A stretch of 15,345 nucleotides of DNA from Flavobacteriales bacterium (GCA_947458985.1 CANHBA010000037.1:1-15345), one strand, 5' to 3'. Positions 7,578-15,042 are shown, numbered from the stretch's first letter. Program-made: numbers and translations. The notes: generated by a model from the letters alone, not told the origin.

Positions 7578-8960
7578 TTAGATCTCGCTAAAGTGCTTGT
7601 AAAAATAAGGGATGGTCTCGATGCCCTTGAAATAGTTGAACAAACCAAAATGCTCATTAGGGCTGTGAATGGCATCGCTATCCAAACCAAAGCCCATAAA
7701 GATGGTTTTGAGCCCAAGTTCTTGTTCGAACATGGCAATAATTGGTATGCTTCCGCCGCTGCGTACCGGTATCGGTTTTTTTCCAAATGTAGTTTCGTAA
7801 GCGCGACTTGCAGCTGCGTATGCTGGAGAATCGGTTGGCGTGACAACCGGTTCGCCACCATGGTGTGGCATTACTTTTACACGTACGCTCAAGGGAGCGA
7901 TGCTTTCAAAATGTTTTTGGAAGAGGTTGGTGATTTCTTCTGGGTCTTGGTCGGGTACCAAGCGCATGGAAATTTTAGCAAAAGCTTTGGAAGCAATTAC
8001 GGTTTTTGCGCCTTCGCCCGTATAACCTCCCCAAATGCCATTGACATCTAGTGTTGGGCGAATAGAGCCGCGCTCCATGGTGCTGTATCCTTTTTCGCCG
8101 TGTGTAGCGCGGATATCCAAGGCCTCGCAGTAGGCTTGCTCAGAAAATGGTGCTTTTGCCATTTCGGCGCGGTCTTCGGCAGAAAGTTCAACTACTTTAT
8201 CGTAAAAACCTGGAATGGTGATGCGCATGTTTTCGTCGTGCAGACTCGCAATCATTTGTGTGAGCGTATTGATCGGGTTAGCAACACAACCACCGTAAAG
8301 ACCTGAATGGAGGTCGCGGTTCGGGCCTGTTACTTCTACTTCTACGTAGCTGAGCCCTCTCAAGCCAGTAGTAATGGAAGGGGTGTTGTTGGCCAACATA
8401 CCTGTATCGGACACAAGAATGATATCTGCTTTTAATTTGGTTTTATTCTCTCGAACAAAAATTGCCAAGTTTGGGCTGCCTACCTCTTCTTCTCCTTCGA
8501 TCATGAGCTTAAGGTTGCATGGCAATTCTTGCGCTTGAAGCATGGCTTCAACGGCTTTCACGTGCATGAAAAACTGACCCTTATCGTCGCAAGCACCGCG
8601 CGCAAAAATAGCGCCCTCTGGATGAATGGGTGTTTGTTTGATGACAGGTTCAAATGCTGGGGTGTGCCATAATTCGAGCGGGTCAGCAGGCTGAACGTCG
8701 TAGTGACCATACACTAAAACTGTTGGCAAAGAAGCGTCTATGATTTTTTCTGCATAGACAATTGGGTGCCCAGCAGTCGGAATCACCTCAACTCCATCCA
8801 AGCCAATTTCTTTTAAATGCGCAGCTAAATGGGCGGCGCAGTCAGCAACATCTTGCTGAAAAGAAGGGTCTGCCGATACCGAAGGAATGCGTAAAAGCGC
8901 AAATAATTCAGCAACAAATCTGTCTTTGTGCTGGCCAATAAATTGTTGTGTTTTTTCCAT
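7578..8960 (-). CDS. M20-family metallodipeptidase (CNDP/ArgE-like)
   Basis: This 460-residue cytosolic zinc peptidase would cleave dipeptides or related amides. The metal site is complete: YGHYDVQP gives His86 and Asp88; ARGACDDKG gives bridging Asp125; EGEEEVGS gives catalytic Glu157 and ligand Glu158; VSDT gives Asp185; and the terminal AIHSPNE gives His432. DLHSG (216-220) and the lid domain (about 205-365) match dimeric M20 dipeptidases. There is no signal peptide. I chose the ATG at 8960 (protein start MEKTQQF) over an upstream in-frame TTG at 8978, because family members begin close to this helix and TTG starts are rare. A one-mismatch -7 element, CAACTTTG, lies on the minus strand at 8976-8983, giving a short leader. 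The next gene begins 2 nt after the stop. Substrate specificity cannot be read from sequence alone. Confidence 0.92.
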   Translation of the reverse strand: MEKTQQFIGQHKDRFVAELFALLRIPSVSADPSFQQDVADCAAHLAAHLKEIGLDGVEVIPTAGHPIVYAEKIIDASLPTVLVYGHYDVQPADPLELWHTPAFEPVIKQTPIHPEGAIFARGACDDKGQFFMHVKAVEAMLQAQELPCNLKLMIEGEEEVGSPNLAIFVRENKTKLKADIILVSDTGMLANNTPSITTGLRGLSYVEVEVTGPNRDLHSGLYGGCVANPINTLTQMIASLHDENMRITIPGFYDKVVELSAEDRAEMAKAPFSEQAYCEALDIRATHGEKGYSTMERGSIRPTLDVNGIWGGYTGEGAKTVIASKAFAKISMRLVPDQDPEEITNLFQKHFESIAPLSVRVKVMPHHGGEPVVTPTDSPAYAAASRAYETTFGKKPIPVRSGGSIPIIAMFEQELGLKTIFMGFGLDSDAIHSPNEHFGLFNYFKGIETIPYFYKHFSEI

Positions 8961-8999
8961 AATAATTCTATACCTCAAAGTTGCGAAAAATCGCGGTGT

Positions 9000-9029
9000 T
9001 TTGCTGCGTCAGAGTTTATATTAATTTTG
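9000..9029 (+). promoter_or_regulatory. Bacteroidota-type promoter for the surface-protein operon
   Basis: TTTG at 9000-9003 serves as the -33 element and TAATTTTG at 9022-9029 exactly matches the -7 consensus TAnnTTTG. The 18-bp spacing is within the range reported for Flavobacterium and Bacteroides promoters. Transcription would start near 9036, leaving a leader of about 43 nt before the ATG at 9079. That leader has no evident Shine-Dalgarno sequence, which is normal in this phylum. Confidence 0.62.
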
Positions 9030-9044
9030 TAATGCAACTATATT

Positions 9045-9056
9045 GTCAATTTTGAC
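9045..9056. repeat. Short inverted repeat in the leader of the surface-protein gene
   Basis: GTCAA and TTGAC form a perfect 5-bp inverted repeat around a central TT. It lies just downstream of the predicted transcription start, where an operator would act as a roadblock. Five-base arms are short, so chance is a realistic explanation. Confidence 0.3.
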
Positions 9057-9078
9057 GTCTAAACGGCAACTTGCGCAT

Positions 9079-11421
9079 ATGAAACATTTACTACACCTCG
9101 CTTTTATCTTTGCTTTTGGATCTGTTTTTGGACAATCCATTGGCGTATCCACCACCCAAACCCCACAACAATTAGTAGACAACGTCTTGTTGGGTTTTGG
9201 TGTAACGGCTTTCAATGTCACTATCAATGGCAACCCAGCCTTGGCCAATACCGCACAATCTAACGTAGGGTATTTTACCAATACGAACCCATCATTTCCT
9301 ATCAATAACGGCCTGATCCTCACAACAGGAAATGCTTCAGCTGCCGTTGGGCCAAACAACAGCACGAGTTTTACACTCAATAGCCCTGCAACAAGTTCGG
9401 TAAGTACCGATCCACATCTCAACGATATTGCAGCAGGCAATGTAACAAACGGTGTTGTACTTGAGTTCGACTTTATTCCTGCCGGAGACACCTTAGTTTT
9501 TAACTACATGTTTGGTTCCGATGAATATCCTGAATTTTCACCTTCTTCATTTAACGATGCATTTGGTCTTTTCTTATGGGGTCCTGGAATTACAGGTCCA
9601 TATGCATTAGCTGGTTATCCAAACGGCGGCACCAACATCGCTACCATTCCTGGTGGCATCCCTGTAACCATTAACAACGTAGGAGATGTTTCCAATACGC
9701 AATATTATGTATTCAATGAAGCCGCTTCCACTTTGACCTACGGCGATGCCATCCAATACGACGGCACCACCACCTTGCTCACTGCCGCGGCAAGTGTTCA
9801 GTGTAACCAACTCTATCACATCAAATTAGCCATCTCAAACGTAGGTGACCAATCATACGATTCTGGCGTGTTCTTGGAAGCTGGTTCTTTTAGTTCAGCG
9901 GCCGTAGACGTTGCTGTTGCAACAGTATCCGGCGACACCACCATCATTGAAGGTTGTACTTACGCCGATTTCATCTTTACCCGCCCTCCAGGACAAGTCA
10001 ACGACACCCTCATTATCAACTATACCATCGGTGGTGTTGCACAACAAGGCATCGACTACAATACGCTCATTAATCCAATTACATTCTTGCCAGGTGAAGA
10101 CACCGTTATCATCAACCTTACACCAACACAAGATGGCATCACCGAAGGTTTTGAATCAGTCGTGATCACCGTAGAAATCATCAATCCATGTGGCGATACC
10201 ATTACCTCGTCAGGAACTATTTATATTGGCGAAGGTCCTATTATCAACATAACCGGTAATAACCCCACCGTTTATTGTGCAGCTGATAGTGTTTGGCTCG
10301 CAGCAAGTGCATCCGGCGGCTATGCTCCTTACAACTACGAATGGGAAAATTTAGCTGGAGCCAATCTCGGCACCAACGACTCTATTTCAGTAAGTATTGG
10401 CCAAAATGGCACCATGTACTATTTAGTAACCGCTACCGACAACTGTAATTTTACTTCTACCGACACTGTTACCATCACCATGAACCAAACATTGGCTATT
10501 GACACCATATATGTTGGGCCTTCTACATGTGTGCCTACCGGATACGTGTCTGTCCAAGCATCAGGAACACAAGGTGTGCCGCAATACAACTGGACCGGCC
10601 CTGGGCCAAATGGTTTCATTGATGCATCAGTATGGCAAAACATTCCCTCTGGTTGGTATTACATCACCATCGAAGACAACGTTTGTACAGTAAATGACAG
10701 CGCCTTTGTCGATGTACTCGACCCACCAGTTGCAGAATTCAGCGCGAGTGTCACCACAGGCTGTGCCCCGCTTAGTGTGACCTTCACCAATACAAGTCAG
10801 AACGCGAGCGCATTCAGCTGGAACTTCGGCGATGGGCAAACCGGCAATAGCAATGACCTCAGCGCACAAAACCATGTATTCGACGTGCCTTTCGGTACTT
10901 ATACAGTAACACTCACAGCCAATCAAGGGCCACAGTGTTCTGATGTTGCAACCCTTACTATCCAAGTAGACGTCTGTGGTTGTACCGATCCTCTTGGTAC
11001 CAACTACAACCCATTAGCCAACGTCAACGACGGCTCTTGTGTTTACCCAACTGGCTGTACAGACCCACTCGCACTCAACTACGATCCGAATGCACTTATT
11101 GACGACGGCAGCTGTGAATACGCGCGCCCAGTAGTGATTGCACCAAATGTTTTCAGTCCGAATGCCGATAACAACAATGAAAGTTTCTATTTAGACACGA
11201 AAAACGTCATTTCATTACAACTCATTATCCTGAACCGTTGGGGCAATGTGTTGTTCGACGCAAGTTCTGTAGACCTCATCAATAACAACCCTGCTTGGGA
11301 TGGTAAAATCAACGGCACACCGGCAAGTGAAGGTGTTTACTTCTACAAATATGTTGGCGCTGGTTTAAACAACCAAGAGGTAACAGGCCACGGCTTCTTG
11401 CATTTGGTTGATAAGAAATAA
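9079..11421 (+). CDS. Secreted multidomain surface protein: choice-of-anchor L, PKD, T9SS type B C-terminus
   Basis: This 780-residue secreted, probably surface-attached or adhesive protein starts at the ATG that gives a classic signal peptide (MKHLLHLAFIFAFGSVFG, cleavage near residue 19). In-frame codons upstream from a TTG at 9043 would spoil it. Domains in order: a choice-of-anchor L domain (about 30-270) with the hallmark GSDEYPEF (146-153) and FNDAFGLFL; a Calx-beta-like domain (about 275-385, GIDYN...FLPGED...TEGFESVVI); two Ig/SprB-like modules (about 386-470 and 471-550); a PKD domain (about 551-632, SWNFGDG then GTYTVTLTA); two 25-residue Cys repeats (634-679); and a C-terminal gliding-motility-type domain (about 686-780, VFSPNADNNN, NRWGNVLF, GVYFYK) that marks cargo for type IX secretion, type B. 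Codons ending in C (ACC, AAC, ATC) are unusually frequent compared with its neighbours, which fits high expression. Ligand unknown. Confidence 0.93.
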   Translation: MKHLLHLAFIFAFGSVFGQSIGVSTTQTPQQLVDNVLLGFGVTAFNVTINGNPALANTAQSNVGYFTNTNPSFPINNGLILTTGNASAAVGPNNSTSFTLNSPATSSVSTDPHLNDIAAGNVTNGVVLEFDFIPAGDTLVFNYMFGSDEYPEFSPSSFNDAFGLFLWGPGITGPYALAGYPNGGTNIATIPGGIPVTINNVGDVSNTQYYVFNEAASTLTYGDAIQYDGTTTLLTAAASVQCNQLYHIKLAISNVGDQSYDSGVFLEAGSFSSAAVDVAVATVSGDTTIIEGCTYADFIFTRPPGQVNDTLIINYTIGGVAQQGIDYNTLINPITFLPGEDTVIINLTPTQDGITEGFESVVITVEIINPCGDTITSSGTIYIGEGPIINITGNNPTVYCAADSVWLAASASGGYAPYNYEWENLAGANLGTNDSISVSIGQNGTMYYLVTATDNCNFTSTDTVTITMNQTLAIDTIYVGPSTCVPTGYVSVQASGTQGVPQYNWTGPGPNGFIDASVWQNIPSGWYYITIEDNVCTVNDSAFVDVLDPPVAEFSASVTTGCAPLSVTFTNTSQNASAFSWNFGDGQTGNSNDLSAQNHVFDVPFGTYTVTLTANQGPQCSDVATLTIQVDVCGCTDPLGTNYNPLANVNDGSCVYPTGCTDPLALNYDPNALIDDGSCEYARPVVIAPNVFSPNADNNNESFYLDTKNVISLQLIILNRWGNVLFDASSVDLINNNPAWDGKINGTPASEGVYFYKYVGAGLNNQEVTGHGFLHLVDKK
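10978..11115 (+). repeat. Two tandem 25-residue cysteine repeats inside the surface protein
   Basis: Protein residues 634-654 and 659-679 share the pattern CTDPL, NY, P, A, then DGSC, with a 25-residue period. Each copy has one Cys at either end, which could form a disulphide closing an Asp/Asn-rich loop. Such repeats recur next to C-terminal sorting domains in marine Bacteroidota proteins. A metal-binding or spacer role is only inferred. The two copies differ at several positions, so they are not a recent duplication. Confidence 0.75.
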
Positions 11422-11437
11422 GCGGGGGCTCCACTTC

Positions 11438-13126
11438 ATGAAAGCGGTATCCTTGCGCTACGTTTTACCCGCATTAGCGGTAGTAGTTGCAATAACAGCC
11501 AGCGTTTATTTATATCATTCCCCTCGTGTTGCACTCGGGGATAAACAATACGGTGGCGTTTTAAATATCAGTTCGAAAAGTGAAAATATTACGCTATTTC
11601 CGCTCGCAGACAACACACTAGAACACCACCGCGTTCAACAACTTATTTTTGAGCCCTTACTCAAACCAAGTAAAAGTAACCGAGGTTGGAAATACTGTTT
11701 GGCAACTAAAATTACAACTGACACAACGCGCAAAAAGCTCGTCATTCATCTGCGCAAAAATGTGCATTTCTCAGATAATGCATGCTTTCGCTTTCGTTCT
11801 TCAGAACTCTCCGCTGAAGATGTCGCATTTAGTCTCAGCCTTGCTTGTTCGCAGCAAGCCAACATCAAACAAGACCTCATTTTACCAGAATTGATCTTCG
11901 GGGGTGTGCAATTTTACAAAGCACAATTAGACCCGCTCAAAAGAAAAGTGCGCGGTATCCGCATTATTGATAATTACACCCTAGAACTTACATTAACGGG
12001 GGCTTACAACCATTTTTTAAATGTGCTTTCTAGTCCTAGCTTAGGCATTCTAAGTAAACAAGCGGCCAAATACTACGGTAAAAACATTTCAAAAAATCCG
12101 GTCGGAACGGGTCCGTTCATGTTGGCACAGCGAGTAGGAAAACAAATCTCCTTTGAACGGAACGTCGATTATTGGCGCTATGATCATTATGGAAATCAGT
12201 TGCCCTATATTGATCAAGTCGAATTGACTTGTGGAATACAAGGTCAAAGTGCGCACCAACTTTTTTTAAAAAACCAACTCGATTTACTTTTTGATTTACC
12301 GATTGACGACCTAAGAAGTGCTTTCGGAACCTTGAGTGATGCTAAATCAGGTAAAAATCCACTGCACGAAGTATATATAAAAAACGCCGCAAAGGTTCAT
12401 TTTATACAATTCAATTGCACCACACCGCCGTTTAACCAACCAGCAGTTAGAAGAGCTTTGGCTTTGGCAATTGATGCAAATACCATTTGTAACGAGGTCT
12501 TAATGGGTGAAGGTCGTCAACTCAATAAGCAGTTTATTCCAACAACGTCTTGGAATAAAAATTCACTTATTAAGCCAGATAACAGATCCATGGCTGCTAG
12601 AATTCTAGAAGCGAAGTCCTTGCTTATCAAAGGGGGTTATACCGACATGCGAGCCTTCCCTCCTATCACCTTTTACATAGGAAGCAAGAAAAATACGCTG
12701 GCTTACAAATGGTCAAAAGCCGTGGCTCAAATGCTCGAAAAGCAAGTAGGTATTGAAGTTATATTGAAGGAGGAAGTAGCTCCATTAAAAATGACGGCGG
12801 CAAGTATGTGGAGAACTGGTTGGGTTGGAGATTATCCGGGCTCAGAATCTTACTTGAGGCTCTTTTACAGCAGAGCTCAGAATCCAATATACTTCAAAAA
12901 TGCACTTGTTGACTCTCTTTATCTTTCCTCTGTTTTTGCTAAAAATATCAACAGCAGAAATTGGGCTCAACAACGCTGTGAAAAAGCAATTATAGATCTA
13001 CAGGCGCTAGTGCCCATATATACCGAAGACTTTATTGTGCTGCAACAACTGCGCGTGCGCAACTTTAAACTAGATGATTCTGGTTTATTAGACTACGCCA
13101 ATATGTTTATCAAGGAGCTGAACTAA
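11438..13126 (+). CDS. SBP_bac_5 (DppA/OppA-like) solute-binding protein, membrane-anchored, orphan
   Basis: This 562-residue protein belongs to the family that binds oligopeptides, nickel or other solutes for ABC importers. Family signs are YGGVLNI near the start of the mature part, FEPLL (71-75), ISKNPVGTGPFML (217-229), RNVDYWR (241-247), PAVRRALALAID (335-346) and GWVGDYPG (461-468). The ATG at 11438 is chosen because it gives a clean N-terminal hydrophobic segment (about 7-26); an in-frame TTG at 11408 would overlap the previous gene. There is no lipobox Cys after this segment and no clear signal-peptidase site (VYLYHSP follows), so it may stay anchored by the helix. It begins 16 nt after the surface-protein stop, so the two are probably co-transcribed. 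No permease or ATPase gene is nearby. The solute is unknown, and a receptor or periplasmic role without transport is possible. Confidence 0.9.
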   Translation: MKAVSLRYVLPALAVVVAITASVYLYHSPRVALGDKQYGGVLNISSKSENITLFPLADNTLEHHRVQQLIFEPLLKPSKSNRGWKYCLATKITTDTTRKKLVIHLRKNVHFSDNACFRFRSSELSAEDVAFSLSLACSQQANIKQDLILPELIFGGVQFYKAQLDPLKRKVRGIRIIDNYTLELTLTGAYNHFLNVLSSPSLGILSKQAAKYYGKNISKNPVGTGPFMLAQRVGKQISFERNVDYWRYDHYGNQLPYIDQVELTCGIQGQSAHQLFLKNQLDLLFDLPIDDLRSAFGTLSDAKSGKNPLHEVYIKNAAKVHFIQFNCTTPPFNQPAVRRALALAIDANTICNEVLMGEGRQLNKQFIPTTSWNKNSLIKPDNRSMAARILEAKSLLIKGGYTDMRAFPPITFYIGSKKNTLAYKWSKAVAQMLEKQVGIEVILKEEVAPLKMTAASMWRTGWVGDYPGSESYLRLFYSRAQNPIYFKNALVDSLYLSSVFAKNINSRNWAQQRCEKAIIDLQALVPIYTEDFIVLQQLRVRNFKLDDSGLLDYANMFIKELN

Positions 13127-13135
13127 GCTGAAAAT

Positions 13136-14086
13136 TTACTTGAGGCTCTCTTCTACCCATGCCTTGCCCCAATTTTCATACTCGTCAGGGGTCCAAAGGG
13201 AAGGATAAAAAATACGCTTTTGAAAACGTGGTGGAAGATATTTTTGCCAATTGGTGCCGCCAGTAGCTGCAACATCTTTGTCTTGTCGGGCTAAATAACG
13301 AACAGCAGATTTATAATGCGCAAGTGGCCAATTGATATTCACGTTGGTGTCGTTTTGGCGGAGCGCATCTCTCACGTGTACGTCGGCTTGGTCTTCTTTA
13401 CTCAAACGCAAATACACTTGCCATAAATTTTTATCCTTGCAACGGTTGCCCAGCGCAATGAATTGGTCCTTATATTTTTCTTCAAACTGAATAAGTGTCA
13501 GCGTTTTTTTACCAGTAGCTACTTCTGTAGCGCCGGCTTTCCAGTAAATGTGTTCAAACAACTGTGCAATATCTGTTTGGTTTCGCAGTGCCTCACGCTC
13601 GTCTTTTGCAACTAAATTGATGAAATCCGTGCTAAAAATTTCGATTTCTCGGTATTGGGCAGATTGGAATCCTGAAGCAGGTAGCAAACTCATGCGGAAT
13701 TTTAAAAACTCTTCTCTATCCATGCCATTGATCATGATTTCAAAGCTTTTGATCAAAGCATCAAAATAACGATTGATGCGGGTAACGCGGTCTATAAAAT
13801 GCGCCTTCGTTGGCGCAGCTATTTTTCCAAGGGCTTCGAACTCACGCAGCGCAAGTTTAAAATAGAGTTCAGTGATTTGGTGGTACATGATAAAAACCAC
13901 CTCGTCTGGGAAAGATGTTTTTGGTTTTTGTAAGCTCAAAAGGGTGTCGAGTTCTATGTAGTCCCAATAAGTGGTTACCTCGGCATATAAAAGTCCTTCT
14001 AAATAGGCATTGAAGTCTTCTCCTAACGCTGCGTACTTTTCATTTAATTGGCTGAGTTTCTCTTTGAGTTCGGGTGTAATTTCCAT
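13136..14086 (-). CDS. kynA: Tryptophan 2,3-dioxygenase family heme protein
   Basis: This 316-residue protein resembles tryptophan 2,3-dioxygenase, which uses heme and O2 to open the indole ring of L-tryptophan to N-formylkynurenine, the first step of the kynurenine pathway. Visible family features are TYWDYIELDTLLSLQKP (39-55); FIMYHQITELYFKL with His69 at the substrate-contacting position; FRMSLLPASGFQS (130-142) with Arg131 at the carboxylate-binding position; and WPLAHYKSAVR (253-263), where His257 should be the proximal heme ligand. The glycine loop that reads GTGGSSG in well-studied enzymes is ATGGTNW here (274-280), so this is a divergent subfamily. Fold and heme binding are well supported, while activity on tryptophan is inferred. 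No other kynurenine gene is in the window. It converges on the solute-binding gene with a 9-nt gap, and 87 nt separate it from the divergent bestrophin gene. Confidence 0.85.
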   Translation of the reverse strand: MEITPELKEKLSQLNEKYAALGEDFNAYLEGLLYAEVTTYWDYIELDTLLSLQKPKTSFPDEVVFIMYHQITELYFKLALREFEALGKIAAPTKAHFIDRVTRINRYFDALIKSFEIMINGMDREEFLKFRMSLLPASGFQSAQYREIEIFSTDFINLVAKDEREALRNQTDIAQLFEHIYWKAGATEVATGKKTLTLIQFEEKYKDQFIALGNRCKDKNLWQVYLRLSKEDQADVHVRDALRQNDTNVNINWPLAHYKSAVRYLARQDKDVAATGGTNWQKYLPPRFQKRIFYPSLWTPDEYENWGKAWVEESLK

Positions 14087-14147
14087 CTTTTTGCTGCTTG
14101 AATTGCTGCTTCGAAATTAAACAAAATTTAAGTGCTCAAAGAATTTT

Positions 14148-14155
14148 TACTTTTG
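14148..14155 (+). promoter_or_regulatory. Candidate -7 promoter element for the bestrophin gene
   Basis: TACTTTTG exactly matches TAnnTTTG and lies 18 nt before the ATG at 14174, a typical position with a short leader. No TTG is present 17-23 bp upstream. The 87-nt gap it lies in must also hold the promoter of the divergent dioxygenase gene, for which only a near-match (TAAATTTTG on the minus strand, 14122-14130, one base too long) is visible. Confidence 0.42.
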
Positions 14156-14173
14156 TAGTACAATAGAAAACTG

Positions 14174-15040
14174 ATGATCAACTACAATCCCAAAAACTGG
14201 CTCAACTTTATTTTTTCTTTTCATAAAAGCGACACCATTCGCATGATGTGGAAAGAACTCATATACATCAGTTTACTTTCTATTCTTATTGCTTACATCG
14301 AAATGACATTTTTTCCGGAAGCCTATTTCTTGAAAAACCTGACAACGGTTTATTCGCTTCTTGGTTTTGTGATTTCACTACTTTTGGTTTTTCGCACAAA
14401 CACAGCCTATGACCGTTGGTGGGAAGGTAGAAAGGCCTGGGGGTCTTTTGTAAACGACACCAGAAGTTTGAGTTCGAAATTAAGTGCTGTCGCATTAACG
14501 CCTGAGGAGAAAAGTACATTTAATAGACTCATTCCGCTTTTTGTATTTGCCACCAAACAACATTTACGCAATCAAGATTTGAAAGAAGAGACCTCTACGG
14601 TTCTCTATTTAGATGGTTTGGATTTAAGCGGGCATCAACCTTTGAGAATCATCCAATTATTGCGCGTTGAAATCGAAAATTTGCTTCAAAAAGAAACGCT
14701 ACATAAACAATCTTGGCTCGCGCTCAACCGAGATCTTGATTCCCTAATTCATTCATTAGGAGTTTGTGAGCGCATTAAAAACACTCCTATCCCTTTTTCT
14801 TATAGCCTCTTTATCAAAAAATTCATTTTTATTTATGTCGTCACAATGCCATTGGCTTTTGTGCCGTTGTTTGGCTATTTATCTGCATTTATTTCAACAT
14901 TCGTGTTTTATGCATTGGTGAGTATGGAATTGCTAGCCGAAGAAATTGAAGACCCATTTGGTTCGGACCAAAACGATTTACCAACAGATCAGCTGTGCTT
15001 GACCATTCAAAACAACTGCCAACAAATATTTGGTGCATAA
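14174..15040 (+). CDS. Bestrophin-family ion channel (YneE-like)
   Basis: This 288-residue inner-membrane protein belongs to the bestrophin family, whose bacterial members form pentameric channels. The signature FRTNTAYDRWWEGRKAWG begins at Phe73, directly after the pore helix. The C-terminal signature ELLAEEIEDPFG with NDL follows at 252-269. Four hydrophobic helices are seen (about 28-46, 58-73, 214-232 and 235-250). Lined up without gaps against the Klebsiella homologue KpBest as I recall it (SLLG...GFRN), the hydrophobic neck residues I62, I66 and F70 correspond to Phe65, Leu69 and Phe73 here. Length and layout are normal for bacterial members. It is transcribed alone and followed at once by a hairpin terminator. 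Ion selectivity is not readable from sequence; KpBest is a cation channel while animal bestrophins conduct anions. Confidence 0.92.
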   Translation: MINYNPKNWLNFIFSFHKSDTIRMMWKELIYISLLSILIAYIEMTFFPEAYFLKNLTTVYSLLGFVISLLLVFRTNTAYDRWWEGRKAWGSFVNDTRSLSSKLSAVALTPEEKSTFNRLIPLFVFATKQHLRNQDLKEETSTVLYLDGLDLSGHQPLRIIQLLRVEIENLLQKETLHKQSWLALNRDLDSLIHSLGVCERIKNTPIPFSYSLFIKKFIFIYVVTMPLAFVPLFGYLSAFISTFVFYALVSMELLAEEIEDPFGSDQNDLPTDQLCLTIQNNCQQIFGA

Positions 15041-15042
15041 AA

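Larger units (their letters stand above)
8961..9078. other. Divergent intergenic region between dipeptidase and surface-protein genes
   Basis: This 118-nt stretch separates two genes transcribed away from each other, so it must carry both promoters. The plus-strand promoter is clear (9000-9029). On the minus strand only one-mismatch -7 elements are visible: CAACTTTG at 8976-8983 and TATAGTTG at 9035-9042. A short inverted repeat sits at 9045-9056. No ORF or structural RNA is apparent. Confidence 0.7.

Noticed and set aside
7526..7861. Minus-strand open frame across the dipeptidase-lipoprotein junction
   Set aside because: It lies in another frame of two well-supported genes on the same strand and shows no domain; a shadow reading.
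8961..8978. Upstream TTG start adding six residues to the dipeptidase
   Set aside because: The ATG at 8960 fits the family start better, and the extension MRYRII has no expected counterpart.
9021..9491. Long open frame on the minus strand opposite the start of the surface-protein gene
   Set aside because: It overlaps a gene with a signal peptide and recognisable domains, has no homology I recognise, and its residue make-up looks like an antisense reading of Thr/Asn-rich codons.
10911..11115. Recent duplication or CRISPR-like repeat
   Set aside because: The two units are diverged protein-level repeats in frame within a coding sequence, with no identical DNA repeats or unique spacers.
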